Positions 1 to 8,000 of a stretch of DNA of 64,000 bases are shown here, one piece after another. The position numbers and the translations under genes were made by a program. Each line of letters starts with the position of its first letter. Position 1 is the stretch's first letter. The stretch is from NCBI RefSeq assembly GCF_012317585.1, contig NZ_CP042909.1, positions 434,001 through 498,000 on the forward strand, read 5' to 3'. The DNA comes from Thermosulfurimonas marina. GTDB taxonomy: Bacteria; Desulfobacterota; Thermodesulfobacteria; Thermodesulfobacteriales; Thermodesulfobacteriaceae. The notes under the pieces are model-generated. The model had not been told where the DNA came from. It was given only the letters and a program-made list of their open reading frames with translations, and searched no databases.

Positions 1-1508
1 TACTTCTCCAGCTTTCCGTGCTCCTTGGCCAGCTTGAGGACCTCGGGCAGGTACTTGTAGTAGAAGTGCCTGGCTATCTCGTAGAGACCGTGCCAGTGGG
101 TGTAGTCCGGCCCCAGCATAGCCGCACCATGACGGGCGCGACGCCCCTCATGGTGCCAGATCTCGAACCAGATCCAGCCCGCTTTGGACATGAAGGGCGA
201 CTTGGGCACCAGCCCGTCCTTGACCAGCTCCTCGAAGAGGCGCTTGGCCGGCTTGGCGAACTTCTCATTGTAGGTCACCACCAGGGCATCGAACTGCTCG
301 TAGAAGTTTTCTACCTGCTGCATCCCGTGGCAGCTCTTACAGACCTCCTTCATGGCCTCCCGGCGCTGTTTCCAGCTCATGACCTCCTTTACCTGCTTCT
401 TGGTGCGTACCTTGACCATCTTGTCCCCTTTGCGCACATAGTCATAGACCTCCACAAACTGTCCGGGAAGCGGCGGAATGTCCCCGGGGACGTCATAGAC
501 CTTTCCGTCCGTAGTGATCACCCGATTGAGATGGACGGAAATAGGGGGACGTAGGTTCCAGGAGATGCGATCCCCCACGTTGTGGGTATTCCGGGCGATG
601 GAGCCGTTGGGCTTCACGTAAGCCCCCATGTGACAGGTGGAACAGGTGGGGGCGAAATAGTAGTCCTTGCCCAGGACCCAGGCCCCGGTCTTCAGGATGT
701 TCATCCCCATGAGCCCGTACTGCCGCACCGCAGAGAGATAGGCGATTCCGTGTTTGGACTCTTCGTACACCTCCTTCTGGGGGTGGTCCGGGCCCAGGTG
801 GCACTTTCCACAGGCAAAGGGCTGCCGGGCTACGCTGGCCCGAAAGGCGTGCTTCGAATGACAGGCGTTACAGGCCCCCTTGGTCCCGTCGGGATTAATC
901 CGCCCCATACCGCTGTTGGGCCAGGTGGAGGGATCAAACCGCGGGGCCCCCTCCTTGGTGCGGATGATATTCCCCTTGGAGTCCTTCAGGACCTTGACCA
1001 CCGAGCCGTGACACTGCCAGCAGGCGTTCTGGGCGTCGGCCTTGGCCGCATAAGCCGGAAGCCCCCACTTCTTCACCGCCTCGGCCGGGGCACTGCAGAC
1101 CACCTCCCCCAGGAGGTTGTCCAGCGAGGCCATGATCTGTCCGGCGGTAGCGTGGTGGGAATTTTCGAATTCGGTGTACTCACGCTGGTGACAGTAAGAA
1201 CAGTCCTTAGGCGTGATGAGGGTCTTGATGAAGGCCCCCTCGTGGGTGTAGCCCAGAGGGTCCCCGGGGTCGGCCGCATGGCAGGTGTAACAGCCCACCG
1301 GCCCCTCTTTGGCCGCGGCATGCGGCGACTCCTGCCACTGAAAGACCAGGGACTTATTCTCTTTCAAATGGCACATCATACACTTCTTGTTCAGTTCCCG
1401 GACCTTCGGGTTGGTCACATCCTTAGAAAGCTGGGTGACTGACCACCCCGAGGTCCCTCCCAGGAAAAGGACCGCTAACCAAAACAACCAAAAACCTTTC
1501 CATTTCAT
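1..1508 (-). CDS. Octahaem cytochrome c, hydroxylamine oxidoreductase-like (C-terminus outside window)
   Basis: The frame opens at ATG 1508-1506 (MKWKGFWLFWLAVLF) with a signal peptide of about 23 residues and runs off the left edge; about 502 residues are visible. Eight CxxCH motifs start at residues 43, 73, 103, 163, 213, 233, 289 and 390 (CMMCH, CYTCH, CSYCH, CWQCH, CNACH, CGKCH, CSTCH, CKSCH). Haem number and spacing, plus a C-terminal block HHEGRRARHG...GPDYTHWHG, point to the HAO-like octahaem family, which is periplasmic and either oxidises hydroxylamine or, in some anaerobes, is proposed to reduce nitrite or hydroxylamine. It is last in an operon with a tetrahaem cytochrome, an NrfC-like protein and an NrfD-like protein, which favours a reductive role fed by quinol. 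Whether the GPDY tyrosine is the cross-linking residue of catalytic haem P460 needs an alignment. Confidence 0.88.
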   Translation of the reverse strand, partial: MKWKGFWLFWLAVLFLGGTSGWSVTQLSKDVTNPKVRELNKKCMMCHLKENKSLVFQWQESPHAAAKEGPVGCYTCHAADPGDPLGYTHEGAFIKTLITPKDCSYCHQREYTEFENSHHATAGQIMASLDNLLGEVVCSAPAEAVKKWGLPAYAAKADAQNACWQCHGSVVKVLKDSKGNIIRTKEGAPRFDPSTWPNSGMGRINPDGTKGACNACHSKHAFRASVARQPFACGKCHLGPDHPQKEVYEESKHGIAYLSAVRQYGLMGMNILKTGAWVLGKDYYFAPTCSTCHMGAYVKPNGSIARNTHNVGDRISWNLRPPISVHLNRVITTDGKVYDVPGDIPPLPGQFVEVYDYVRKGDKMVKVRTKKQVKEVMSWKQRREAMKEVCKSCHGMQQVENFYEQFDALVVTYNEKFAKPAKRLFEELVKDGLVPKSPFMSKAGWIWFEIWHHEGRRARHGAAMLGPDYTHWHGLYEIARHFYYKYLPEVLKLAKEHGKLEK

Positions 1509-1520
1509 CCTCTACACCTC

Positions 1521-2705
1521 CTAATTGAAATTTTTTATGGGTTGAGGATTTTGCCCCTCCTCGGTCATCCAGAGAGGAAAAACCTTGGCCAGGAAGAAAA
1601 GGATAATTACCGGGGCCAGGAGGATGAGAATGGTAGGGAGAATGCCCTCCTTTTCGAAAAAGCCCGGATGATAGAAGGTGTAGCCCCGGCCACTCTTGGA
1701 GACCATCTGCCCCCCGATAACCACGTTCCAGCGCATGCAGTAGACCTGGATAAGGAGCATTACCGCCGAGAGGGTGGCCAGAATTTGCAAGGCCTTCCCG
1801 CGCACATTGGCCAGGGTAAGCACCCCCAGGATCACCAGAGGAATGAAAGAAAAGATGAGGATCTGCATCACGATAAAGCTGGTAAAGAGGGGGCCGGAGA
1901 TGAGGTGCTCCAGGACGTGCCAGCTTTCCACCCGCAGGTAAGCGTGCACCCCGAGGTCGAGCAATTCCAGAACCACATCCAGGATGAGAAATCCCCAGAG
2001 ATACTTGACCAGAGTGGAGAGACATTCCTCATCCACCGGACGCCTTTTCCACCACTGGACCAGAAGATAACCCAGGATGATCCCCGCAATCCCCGAGACA
2101 CAGGCCGAAAGGAGAAAGATCACCGGCATAAGGGGGGTGAGCCACCAGTGTACGGCCTTGACCCCCCCGAAAATAAACCCTACATAACCGTGAAGTACAC
2201 AGGCCATAGGGATCCCGATGAGGGCCAGCCAGCTGGTGACCTTGTGGTCGAACCTGAGGGTGGCCGGAGAAAGATCCGTGTTTCCGAAGGTAAGGGCCCG
2301 ATAAAGGGTGGCCTTAAAACCCGTGGTCTGGGGAAGAAGACGGGCAAAGACCGCCCGATAGATGAAAAGGATCTCGAGAAGGAGGATGATCATATAGGTG
2401 CTGTAAACGTAACCGAAGCCCGCCATGGCCGAGGTGGGATGCGGGGTAAGCATAATGTTGAAGCAGCGCTCGGGATGCCCCAGGTGGTTGAGGAGGGGCC
2501 AAGTACAGCAGATACCAAAGGAGAGGGCGAAGATCAGGGCAAAACGGGAAACCGGCTTTAAAGCCTTCACGTGAAAGACATGATAAAGAGAGGAAACGAT
2601 AAAGGCTCCGGCAATAATTCCCGTAATATAGGGATAAGTGACGATCATCAAACTCCAGTGAATGTGATGCTCGTTGGGGAAGACATAACCCACTACATCA
2701 GCCAT
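1521..2705 (-). CDS. NrfD/PsrC-like integral membrane quinone-interacting subunit
   Basis: A 394-residue polytopic protein with roughly 8-10 hydrophobic segments. The first, near residues 20-45 (YPYITGIIAGAFIVSSL), and the conserved GHPERCFNIML stretch near residue 75 are typical of NrfD/PsrC subunits, which bind menaquinol in the membrane and pass electrons to a periplasmic 4Fe-4S partner. Its ATG overlaps the stop of the upstream 4Fe-4S gene at 2705 and the octahaem gene follows 12 bases downstream, so the subunits are probably translationally coupled in one respiratory complex. The family is clear. The direction of electron flow is inferred from the neighbours. Confidence 0.9.
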   Translation of the reverse strand: MADVVGYVFPNEHHIHWSLMIVTYPYITGIIAGAFIVSSLYHVFHVKALKPVSRFALIFALSFGICCTWPLLNHLGHPERCFNIMLTPHPTSAMAGFGYVYSTYMIILLLEILFIYRAVFARLLPQTTGFKATLYRALTFGNTDLSPATLRFDHKVTSWLALIGIPMACVLHGYVGFIFGGVKAVHWWLTPLMPVIFLLSACVSGIAGIILGYLLVQWWKRRPVDEECLSTLVKYLWGFLILDVVLELLDLGVHAYLRVESWHVLEHLISGPLFTSFIVMQILIFSFIPLVILGVLTLANVRGKALQILATLSAVMLLIQVYCMRWNVVIGGQMVSKSGRGYTFYHPGFFEKEGILPTILILLAPVIILFFLAKVFPLWMTEEGQNPQPIKNFN

Positions 2706-3472
2706 TAAATGACCTCCTGTCTCAGATGGAGGTATTTGAGCCGGGGGAAGGTCCCCATATCCGGCTTGAGGACGAAGAGGGGTTCGCTGGACCGGAGGAT
2801 CTTAGAGACCTCCGAGTCCGGATCCCGGAGATCTCCAAACTTACGGGCCCCGGTGGGACAGGCATTCACGCAAGCCGGAAGGAGCCCTCGCCGCACCCGG
2901 TGATAGCACCAGGTACACTTGTCCGCAGTGCGTTTCTTTTTGTGGATATAACGCACCCCATAGGGACAGGCCTGCACACAGTAAGCACAACCGATACAGC
3001 GCTTGTAATCGATAAGGACGAACCCGTCGTCGGTCTTAAAGGTGGCTCCTACCGGGCAGACCTGGACACAGGCCGGCTCCTCGCACATATTGCAGAGCTT
3101 GGGCACAAAAAAGGCGTCCCGCACGGGCTTTTCCACCTTGCGAGGCTCGGGATAGCCCTCCAAGGCCCCCTTAGGGGAATCCACGAAGACCTCTCCGTCC
3201 ACGGTGATAAGATATCTTTCCACCCAGGTGCGATACTGACCGTCGGGCACCTGATACTCGCGCTTGTCGGCTACGCAGCAAGAGCCACATCCAATACAAC
3301 GGTTGATATCCACCATAAAAACAAACTCATGGGCCTCGGGATCATATTTTTCTTCCTCCCCCAGACCGGGAATCTGCAGAGGAACCTTGATGGGCAGAGG
3401 AAGCATCCAGTAGAGGGACCCTGCCGTACCCTTGAGGAGATATCCCAGAAACTTCCGACGCCCTTTATTCAC
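2705..3472 (-). CDS. NrfC-like periplasmic 4Fe-4S electron-transfer subunit, one cluster ligand replaced by Asp
   Basis: A 255-residue protein with an N-terminal twin-arginine segment (RRKFLGYLLKG) followed by four cysteine motifs: CIGCGSCCVAD, CNMCEEPACVQVC, CIGCAYCVQACP and CTWCYHRVRRGLLPACVNAC. This is the NrfC/PsrB/HybA layout that carries electrons between an NrfD partner and a cytochrome or molybdoenzyme. In the first motif the expected fourth cysteine (CxxCxxCxxxC) is Asp, with an extra Cys directly after the third ligand; the DNA at about 3265-3300 supports this reading. It overlaps the upstream tetrahaem gene by 8 bases and abuts the NrfD gene. Tat export would put it on the same side as both cytochromes. 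Confidence 0.9.
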   Translation of the reverse strand: MNKGRRKFLGYLLKGTAGSLYWMLPLPIKVPLQIPGLGEEEKYDPEAHEFVFMVDINRCIGCGSCCVADKREYQVPDGQYRTWVERYLITVDGEVFVDSPKGALEGYPEPRKVEKPVRDAFFVPKLCNMCEEPACVQVCPVGATFKTDDGFVLIDYKRCIGCAYCVQACPYGVRYIHKKKRTADKCTWCYHRVRRGLLPACVNACPTGARKFGDLRDPDSEVSKILRSSEPLFVLKPDMGTFPRLKYLHLRQEVI

Positions 3473-4040
3473 CGGTGGCCCCCTTGAGGAGATTCTGCCA
3501 GATGGCCTTCATCTGATTGATGTAATAAAGCGGCGCGTGCACCAGATGGCACTGATCGCAGGCGTGGTCTTCTCTTACGTGCTTTTGGCGCAAATGGTCC
3601 GGCAGAAGTACGGTCTTGATGACCTTGGGGTCTCGAGGACGGGCCCGGATAGCCCTATTGTGACACCGCAGACAGAGGGCTTTAATGGCCTGCTTGTCCG
3701 TGGGATTGGGAAGGGCCCCGATCACCTGCCCCTGGGCGTTCACGTGATCGGCCCAGGGACCATGACAGAATTCACAGGAAAGGGTTCGGTGCTTGCTGTG
3801 GCTCTGCAACTGATATTCCCAGGGGTGACAACTCTCACAGGAGGCATTGGTCAGATGCCGGGGACTGCGGGAAAGCTCGTCCTGAATGGCCCCTTTGCGA
3901 TAAAACTTGTAAAAGAGGCTCCCGTGATTTCCGAAATCGTCAGGGACCAGAAGGCTCCGGACTACCGCTCCCAACACGATCAAGAGGATCAACCCCAGGA
4001 CTATACGCTTGGCGTGCGTGCGATTGGGTCTCTCTGACAT
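3465..4040 (-). CDS. Membrane-anchored tetrahaem cytochrome c
   Basis: A 191-residue protein with an uncleaved-looking N-terminal membrane segment (RIVLGLILLIVLGAVVRSLL) and four CxxCH motifs (CESCH, CEFCH, CLRCH, CDQCH). The layout resembles small NrfH/NapC-type or c3-like anchors that pass electrons to a larger multihaem enzyme. It is the first gene of the operon tetrahaem-NrfC-NrfD-octahaem and overlaps the next gene by 8 bases. With two possible quinol routes (NrfD and this protein) the electron path is unclear; it may serve as the conduit between the iron-sulfur subunit and the octahaem enzyme. Confidence 0.85.
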   Translation of the reverse strand: MSERPNRTHAKRIVLGLILLIVLGAVVRSLLVPDDFGNHGSLFYKFYRKGAIQDELSRSPRHLTNASCESCHPWEYQLQSHSKHRTLSCEFCHGPWADHVNAQGQVIGALPNPTDKQAIKALCLRCHNRAIRARPRDPKVIKTVLLPDHLRQKHVREDHACDQCHLVHAPLYYINQMKAIWQNLLKGATGE

Positions 4041-4140
4041 AACCCGTCCCGCAAAAGCCCGTTTTCTTTCGGGATATCAAGAGGCAAGGGCAAAAACAAG
4101 ACAAATCCGGCTTTAATTTGTTAATTTCTAGCAACAAAAG
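4041..4140 (-). promoter_or_regulatory. AT-rich spacer upstream of the multihaem operon
   Basis: This 100-base gap between the nrdG stop and the tetrahaem gene is much more AT-rich than the genes around it, so it is the likely promoter region of the respiratory operon. No convincing -35/-10 pair or FNR/NsrR palindrome could be identified by eye. A weak CCCG...CGGG hairpin lies just before the tetrahaem start. Confidence 0.35.
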
Positions 4141-4839
4141 TTAAAAACGGGTTAAAATTTCGGTGGAGGGGAGATTCTGGCGAAAGATCTCCTTGAGGGA
4201 GAGCAATTCTTCCCGAGAGTAGGGTTGGGAAGGGAAGTCCGGATCTAGAAGCTCCACTTCCCCCACGAATTTCTGGAGGGCGAGACGGGGAAGCCCCTGA
4301 AGGTAGGGAAGCATCTCTTCTATCTCTTTGGGGCCCACCAGGGCAGGGGCCAGGGTAATCCGCACCTCGGCCCGCCCATTGAGACCCTTCAGGATCTCCA
4401 GGGTCTCGGCCACCGGGGCAAAATCCGCCGAAAGTTCGGGGTAGCGGGAGGGGGCGGTCTTGAAATCTAAGGCCACGTAGTCCACCAGGGCCCCGGAAAG
4501 GAGCTCGGCCAACAATCCCGGATGTGATCCGTTGGTGTCCAGCTTGATGGAAAGGGAAAAAGCCTCCCGAATCCGGGCACAAAGATCGATCAAACGGCGC
4601 CCCCAGAGGGTGGGCTCCCCTCCGGTAAGGACCACCCCCCGAATAAATCCCTCCCGCCGTCGAAGTTCGGAAAGGAGCTCTTTTTCGGAAAGGTCCGGAA
4701 GCCGGCGGAGGCGCTCCGGGAGCACCAGGTCCACGTTGTAACAGTAAGGACAGCGAAAATTACATCCTCCCAAGAAGACCACCGCGGCTATCTTCCCGGG
4801 ATAGTCCACCAGACTGGTGCCCCGGAGCCCTTTAATCAT
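4141..4839 (-). CDS. nrdG: Anaerobic ribonucleoside-triphosphate reductase activating protein
   Basis: A 232-residue radical SAM protein. The CxxxCxxC signature is CNFRCPYC at about residues 26-33, preceded by DYPGKIAAVVFLGG as in NrdG-type activases, and TGGEPTLW follows the SAM-binding glycine motif. It would use a 4Fe-4S cluster and S-adenosylmethionine to put the glycyl radical on NrdD in the cytoplasm. Its ATG lies directly after the stop of the 56-residue glycyl-radical ORF, which itself overlaps nrdD, so the three form one translationally linked unit. At 232 residues it matches the longer NrdG2-like activases. Confidence 0.92.
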   Translation of the reverse strand: MIKGLRGTSLVDYPGKIAAVVFLGGCNFRCPYCYNVDLVLPERLRRLPDLSEKELLSELRRREGFIRGVVLTGGEPTLWGRRLIDLCARIREAFSLSIKLDTNGSHPGLLAELLSGALVDYVALDFKTAPSRYPELSADFAPVAETLEILKGLNGRAEVRITLAPALVGPKEIEEMLPYLQGLPRLALQKFVGEVELLDPDFPSQPYSREELLSLKEIFRQNLPSTEILTRF

Positions 4840-5010
4840 CTAGCAACCGCAGCTGCGCCGAGCGAATTCCCGGAAGGATTCGATCCGCACCGTCTTGCGC
4901 TCGGAAAATTCCTGCTGCTTTCCGGCATTCCAGTTCTGCACCGGCCGGAAATAGCCCACCACCCGGCTATAAATCTCGCAGGGCACCGCCTTAACCTTAC
5001 ACCTTTTCAT
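4840..5010 (-). CDS. nrdD: Detached C-terminal glycyl-radical domain of class III ribonucleotide reductase
   Basis: A 56-residue ORF (start MKRCKVKAVPCEIY) containing SRVVGYFRPVQNWNAGK, the glycyl-radical motif found at the C-terminus of NrdD; Gly19 is the predicted radical residue. The large nrdD ORF stops 14 bases inside this ORF and lacks the motif, so both products are needed for an active reductase. A strong AGGAGGTG lies four bases upstream of the ATG, supporting independent initiation. Two cysteines near the start and CGC at the end may add metal ligands. Short stand-alone NrdD C-terminal proteins are, to my knowledge, annotated in some anaerobes, so this may be a stable split and not damage. 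Confidence 0.88.
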   Translation of the reverse strand: MKRCKVKAVPCEIYSRVVGYFRPVQNWNAGKQQEFSERKTVRIESFREFARRSCGC

Positions 5011-8000
5011 ACTGCACCTCCTCGGTTCGATTTTCGGACTCCCCGGAGGGCTCTACCAGCCGGTAGGCCTCCGGAGGGAGCCCGCGTAGGGCCTCCAGAG
5101 CGAGTTCCAACTCCCGCCCGTAGCGGGCCAGTTCCTCCTCGCTGTGGGGATAGGGGCAAATCTCGTGTTTTCCCGGAAGGTAGCCGTGCACCGGGCAGAC
5201 GGAAAAAGTGGGGGTAATGGAAAAGTAGGGGAGACGGAAGTGGGTGACCACCGCCCGCACCAACTCCTTGACCATGCGCGTGTCCGGGATCTCCTCCCCC
5301 ACAAAAAGATGCACCACCGTGCCTCCGGTAAAGAGTACCTGGAGGTCGTCCTGGTGAGAGAGGATCTCAAAGATGTCGTCGGTGTATCCCACCGGAAGAT
5401 GGACGGAATTGGTGTAATAAGGCACCTCGGGAGTGCCGGCGGTCTTGATCCGCGGAAATTTCTTCTTGTCCAGCCGGGCCAGCCGATAACTGGCCCCTTC
5501 GGCAGGCGTGGCCTCGAGATTGTAAAGATTGCCTGTTTCTTCCTGAAAATCGGCGAGCTTTTCCCGCATGAACTTCAAGACCTTGATGGCCCATTCCTTG
5601 CCCTCCGGATGATAGATGGGCACCCCCAGGAAGTTGAGACAGGCCTCGTTCATCCCCAGGATACCGATGGTGGAGAAGTGGTTGCGCCAGTACTGGCCGG
5701 TACATTCTTTGACCGGCTGGAGATAGACCCGGGAGTAAGGGTAAAGGCCCCGGGCGGTGAAGTCCTCGATGACCTTGCGTTTGATCTCCAGAGAGGTCTT
5801 GGCCAGTTCCATGAGCTCCGTGAGCCTTTCGAAAAACTCCTCCTCACAGGTGGAAAGATAGGCCAGTCGGGGCAGATTGATGGTGACCACCCCGATGGAG
5901 CCTGTAAGCGGTGAGGCCCCGAAAAGCCCTCCGCCCCGGCGTTCGAGCTCCCGGTTGTCTAGCCGCAGGCGGCAGCACATGGAGCGGGCGTCTTCAGGCC
6001 GCATGTCCGAATTCACGAAGTTGGCAAAGTAAGGAATGCCGTACTTGCGGGTCATCTCCCAAAGGGGCTCAAGCTCCGGATTTTCGTAATCGAAATCCCG
6101 GGTGATATTGTAAGTGGGTATAGGGAAGGTAAAGATCCGGCCCCGGGCGTCTCCGGCGAGCATCAGCTCACAAAAGGCCCGGTTGATGAGGTTCATCTCT
6201 TCCTGAAACTCGGCGTAAGTCTCTTCTCTCTCCTTCCCCCCGAGGAGCACCTTGTAGTTCCGCAGGGTCTCCGGACACTTGAGGTCAAAGGTGAGGTTGG
6301 TGAAGGGGGTGTTGTGGAAAAGGAGCCCTCCCAGTCCCCCCACAAAGTTTTCCGTCTCGCAGTCCACGGAAAGATCGTATTCCCATTCGTGGGGATAATC
6401 CTCTTCGGTAATTTCATAGACCGGTACCGCCACAAAGTCTCCCTTTTGAGGCCAGGGCTTCCGGGGCTCGGGATAGTAAAAGAGCCCGTAAACCCCGGTG
6501 CGGGGGTCTTTACGGGAAAGAACGAAGTGGTAGCCCAGACTGGCCAGCAGGAGCCCCACCCCGGCCAGGAGCCTCTTTGAGCGGGTGAAAAACCCGAATC
6601 GCCGATGTCCGGGATCGTAATATCCGTCTCCTTCTATCAAGGCCCCTAAAAACTTCTCCTTCAGCGAAGGGGCCAGATCGAAAACCCAGGAGGGCAGACG
6701 CTTGTCTTGGGAGGAAAAGCCCGCGGTATGCTTCATGAGAAAAGAAAGGAGGCCCCGAATACGCAGGACCTTGACGCGGGTCTCGGTCTTTTGTCCGGTC
6801 TTGGAGGACCAGCCCTGCTCCTCGGTCTCTCCGCTCAGTATTCCTAAAACCTCGGCCGCCTGCCTGAGGGGCTCCGCAAAGGCCTCCGCCTGAGACAGGC
6901 ATACGTTGGATCCGGAGGCCTTGCCCTCGGTGATATAGAAGGCCAGAAGGGTCAGGAAGGCCTCCAGACGGGCCCCGGATAGCTTCCGGGGTTCGCGGGC
7001 TTCCGGATAGTTGCGAAGGCTGAAGGAGACCTCCGGGTCCTCCAGATCCCCGTGACGCCACCAGAAATTGAAGGGCACACACCGCTTCCTCCGCCATTCA
7101 TAGTACCGGGTGCGATCCCGAAAGCCCAGCTCATAGACGGCCTGTTTCAAGGAAAGGCCCTTGGCCCGGAGACGTTCCTCCAGGCGCCGAAACCCCTCCT
7201 CGGTAAGATGGACATAGACGCGAGAGCGGGCCTCGCAGGGAAGATCGGCGATGATCTCGGCCAGATCCAGTTCGGTAAGGTTGCGAAAAACCTCCGAGGG
7301 GACTCTGGCCAGGGCCACCACGTGATTTCCCCTTCCGAGGCGGGCGTTGGGACCGGTGGGACGGAGCTCCGCAGGCTTTACCGGGCGAATCCCCCCTTGG
7401 TCACTAAAGGCAAAGAGGGAATGGGCCGGAGAAATGAGGGTCTCGCCGCGGCCGGTGCGCACCCGCACAAAGCGCCCGTGGGGCACCCGATGACGCACCA
7501 GACCTTTGACTTTAAGCCAGGTAGCCCGCCCCTCCTTCCAGCCCAAAACCTCCAGATCTCCGTCTCCCGGCACCAGAAAGGAATCCCGGGAGGGCCGCCC
7601 GTAGCCGTCCACATTGGGAACCACCTGATGGGGGCGCTCCCGAAAGGCCTCGTCCACCAGCTCCCCGATGGGCAGGACCTCTATCTTCCCCCGCCGACGC
7701 ACGACCACCGGCTCCTCCCAGGCCAGAGACTGGAAGCCCACCCGGGTGGGCACATTGACATTGAAGATGAATTCCTGCAGGCACTGCTTGACCTCTTCGT
7801 AGGAGAGCCTATCGTAGCGCACAAAGGGGGCCAGCAGGGTGTCGAAGTTAGAGAAGGCCTGGGCCCCGGCGGCCTCCCCCTGCAGGGTGTAAAAGAAGTT
7901 TACGATCTGGCCCAAGGCGCTCCGAAAATGCTTGGGCGGGGCGCTTTCCACCTTTCCGGGCACCCCTCCGAAACCCCGCCGCAGGAGATCATAAAGATCC

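Noticed and set aside
1-1508. Octahaem protein as an octahaem tetrathionate reductase
   Set aside because: The HHEGRRARHG and GPDYTHWHG blocks and the CWQCH fourth haem fit HAO-like proteins better, but a tree is needed to settle it.
4990-5030. Ribosomal frameshifting as the way to join NrdD to its glycyl-radical tail
   Set aside because: No slippery heptamer or stimulatory pseudoknot is evident, while a strong Shine-Dalgarno sits at the right distance from the ATG of the second ORF.
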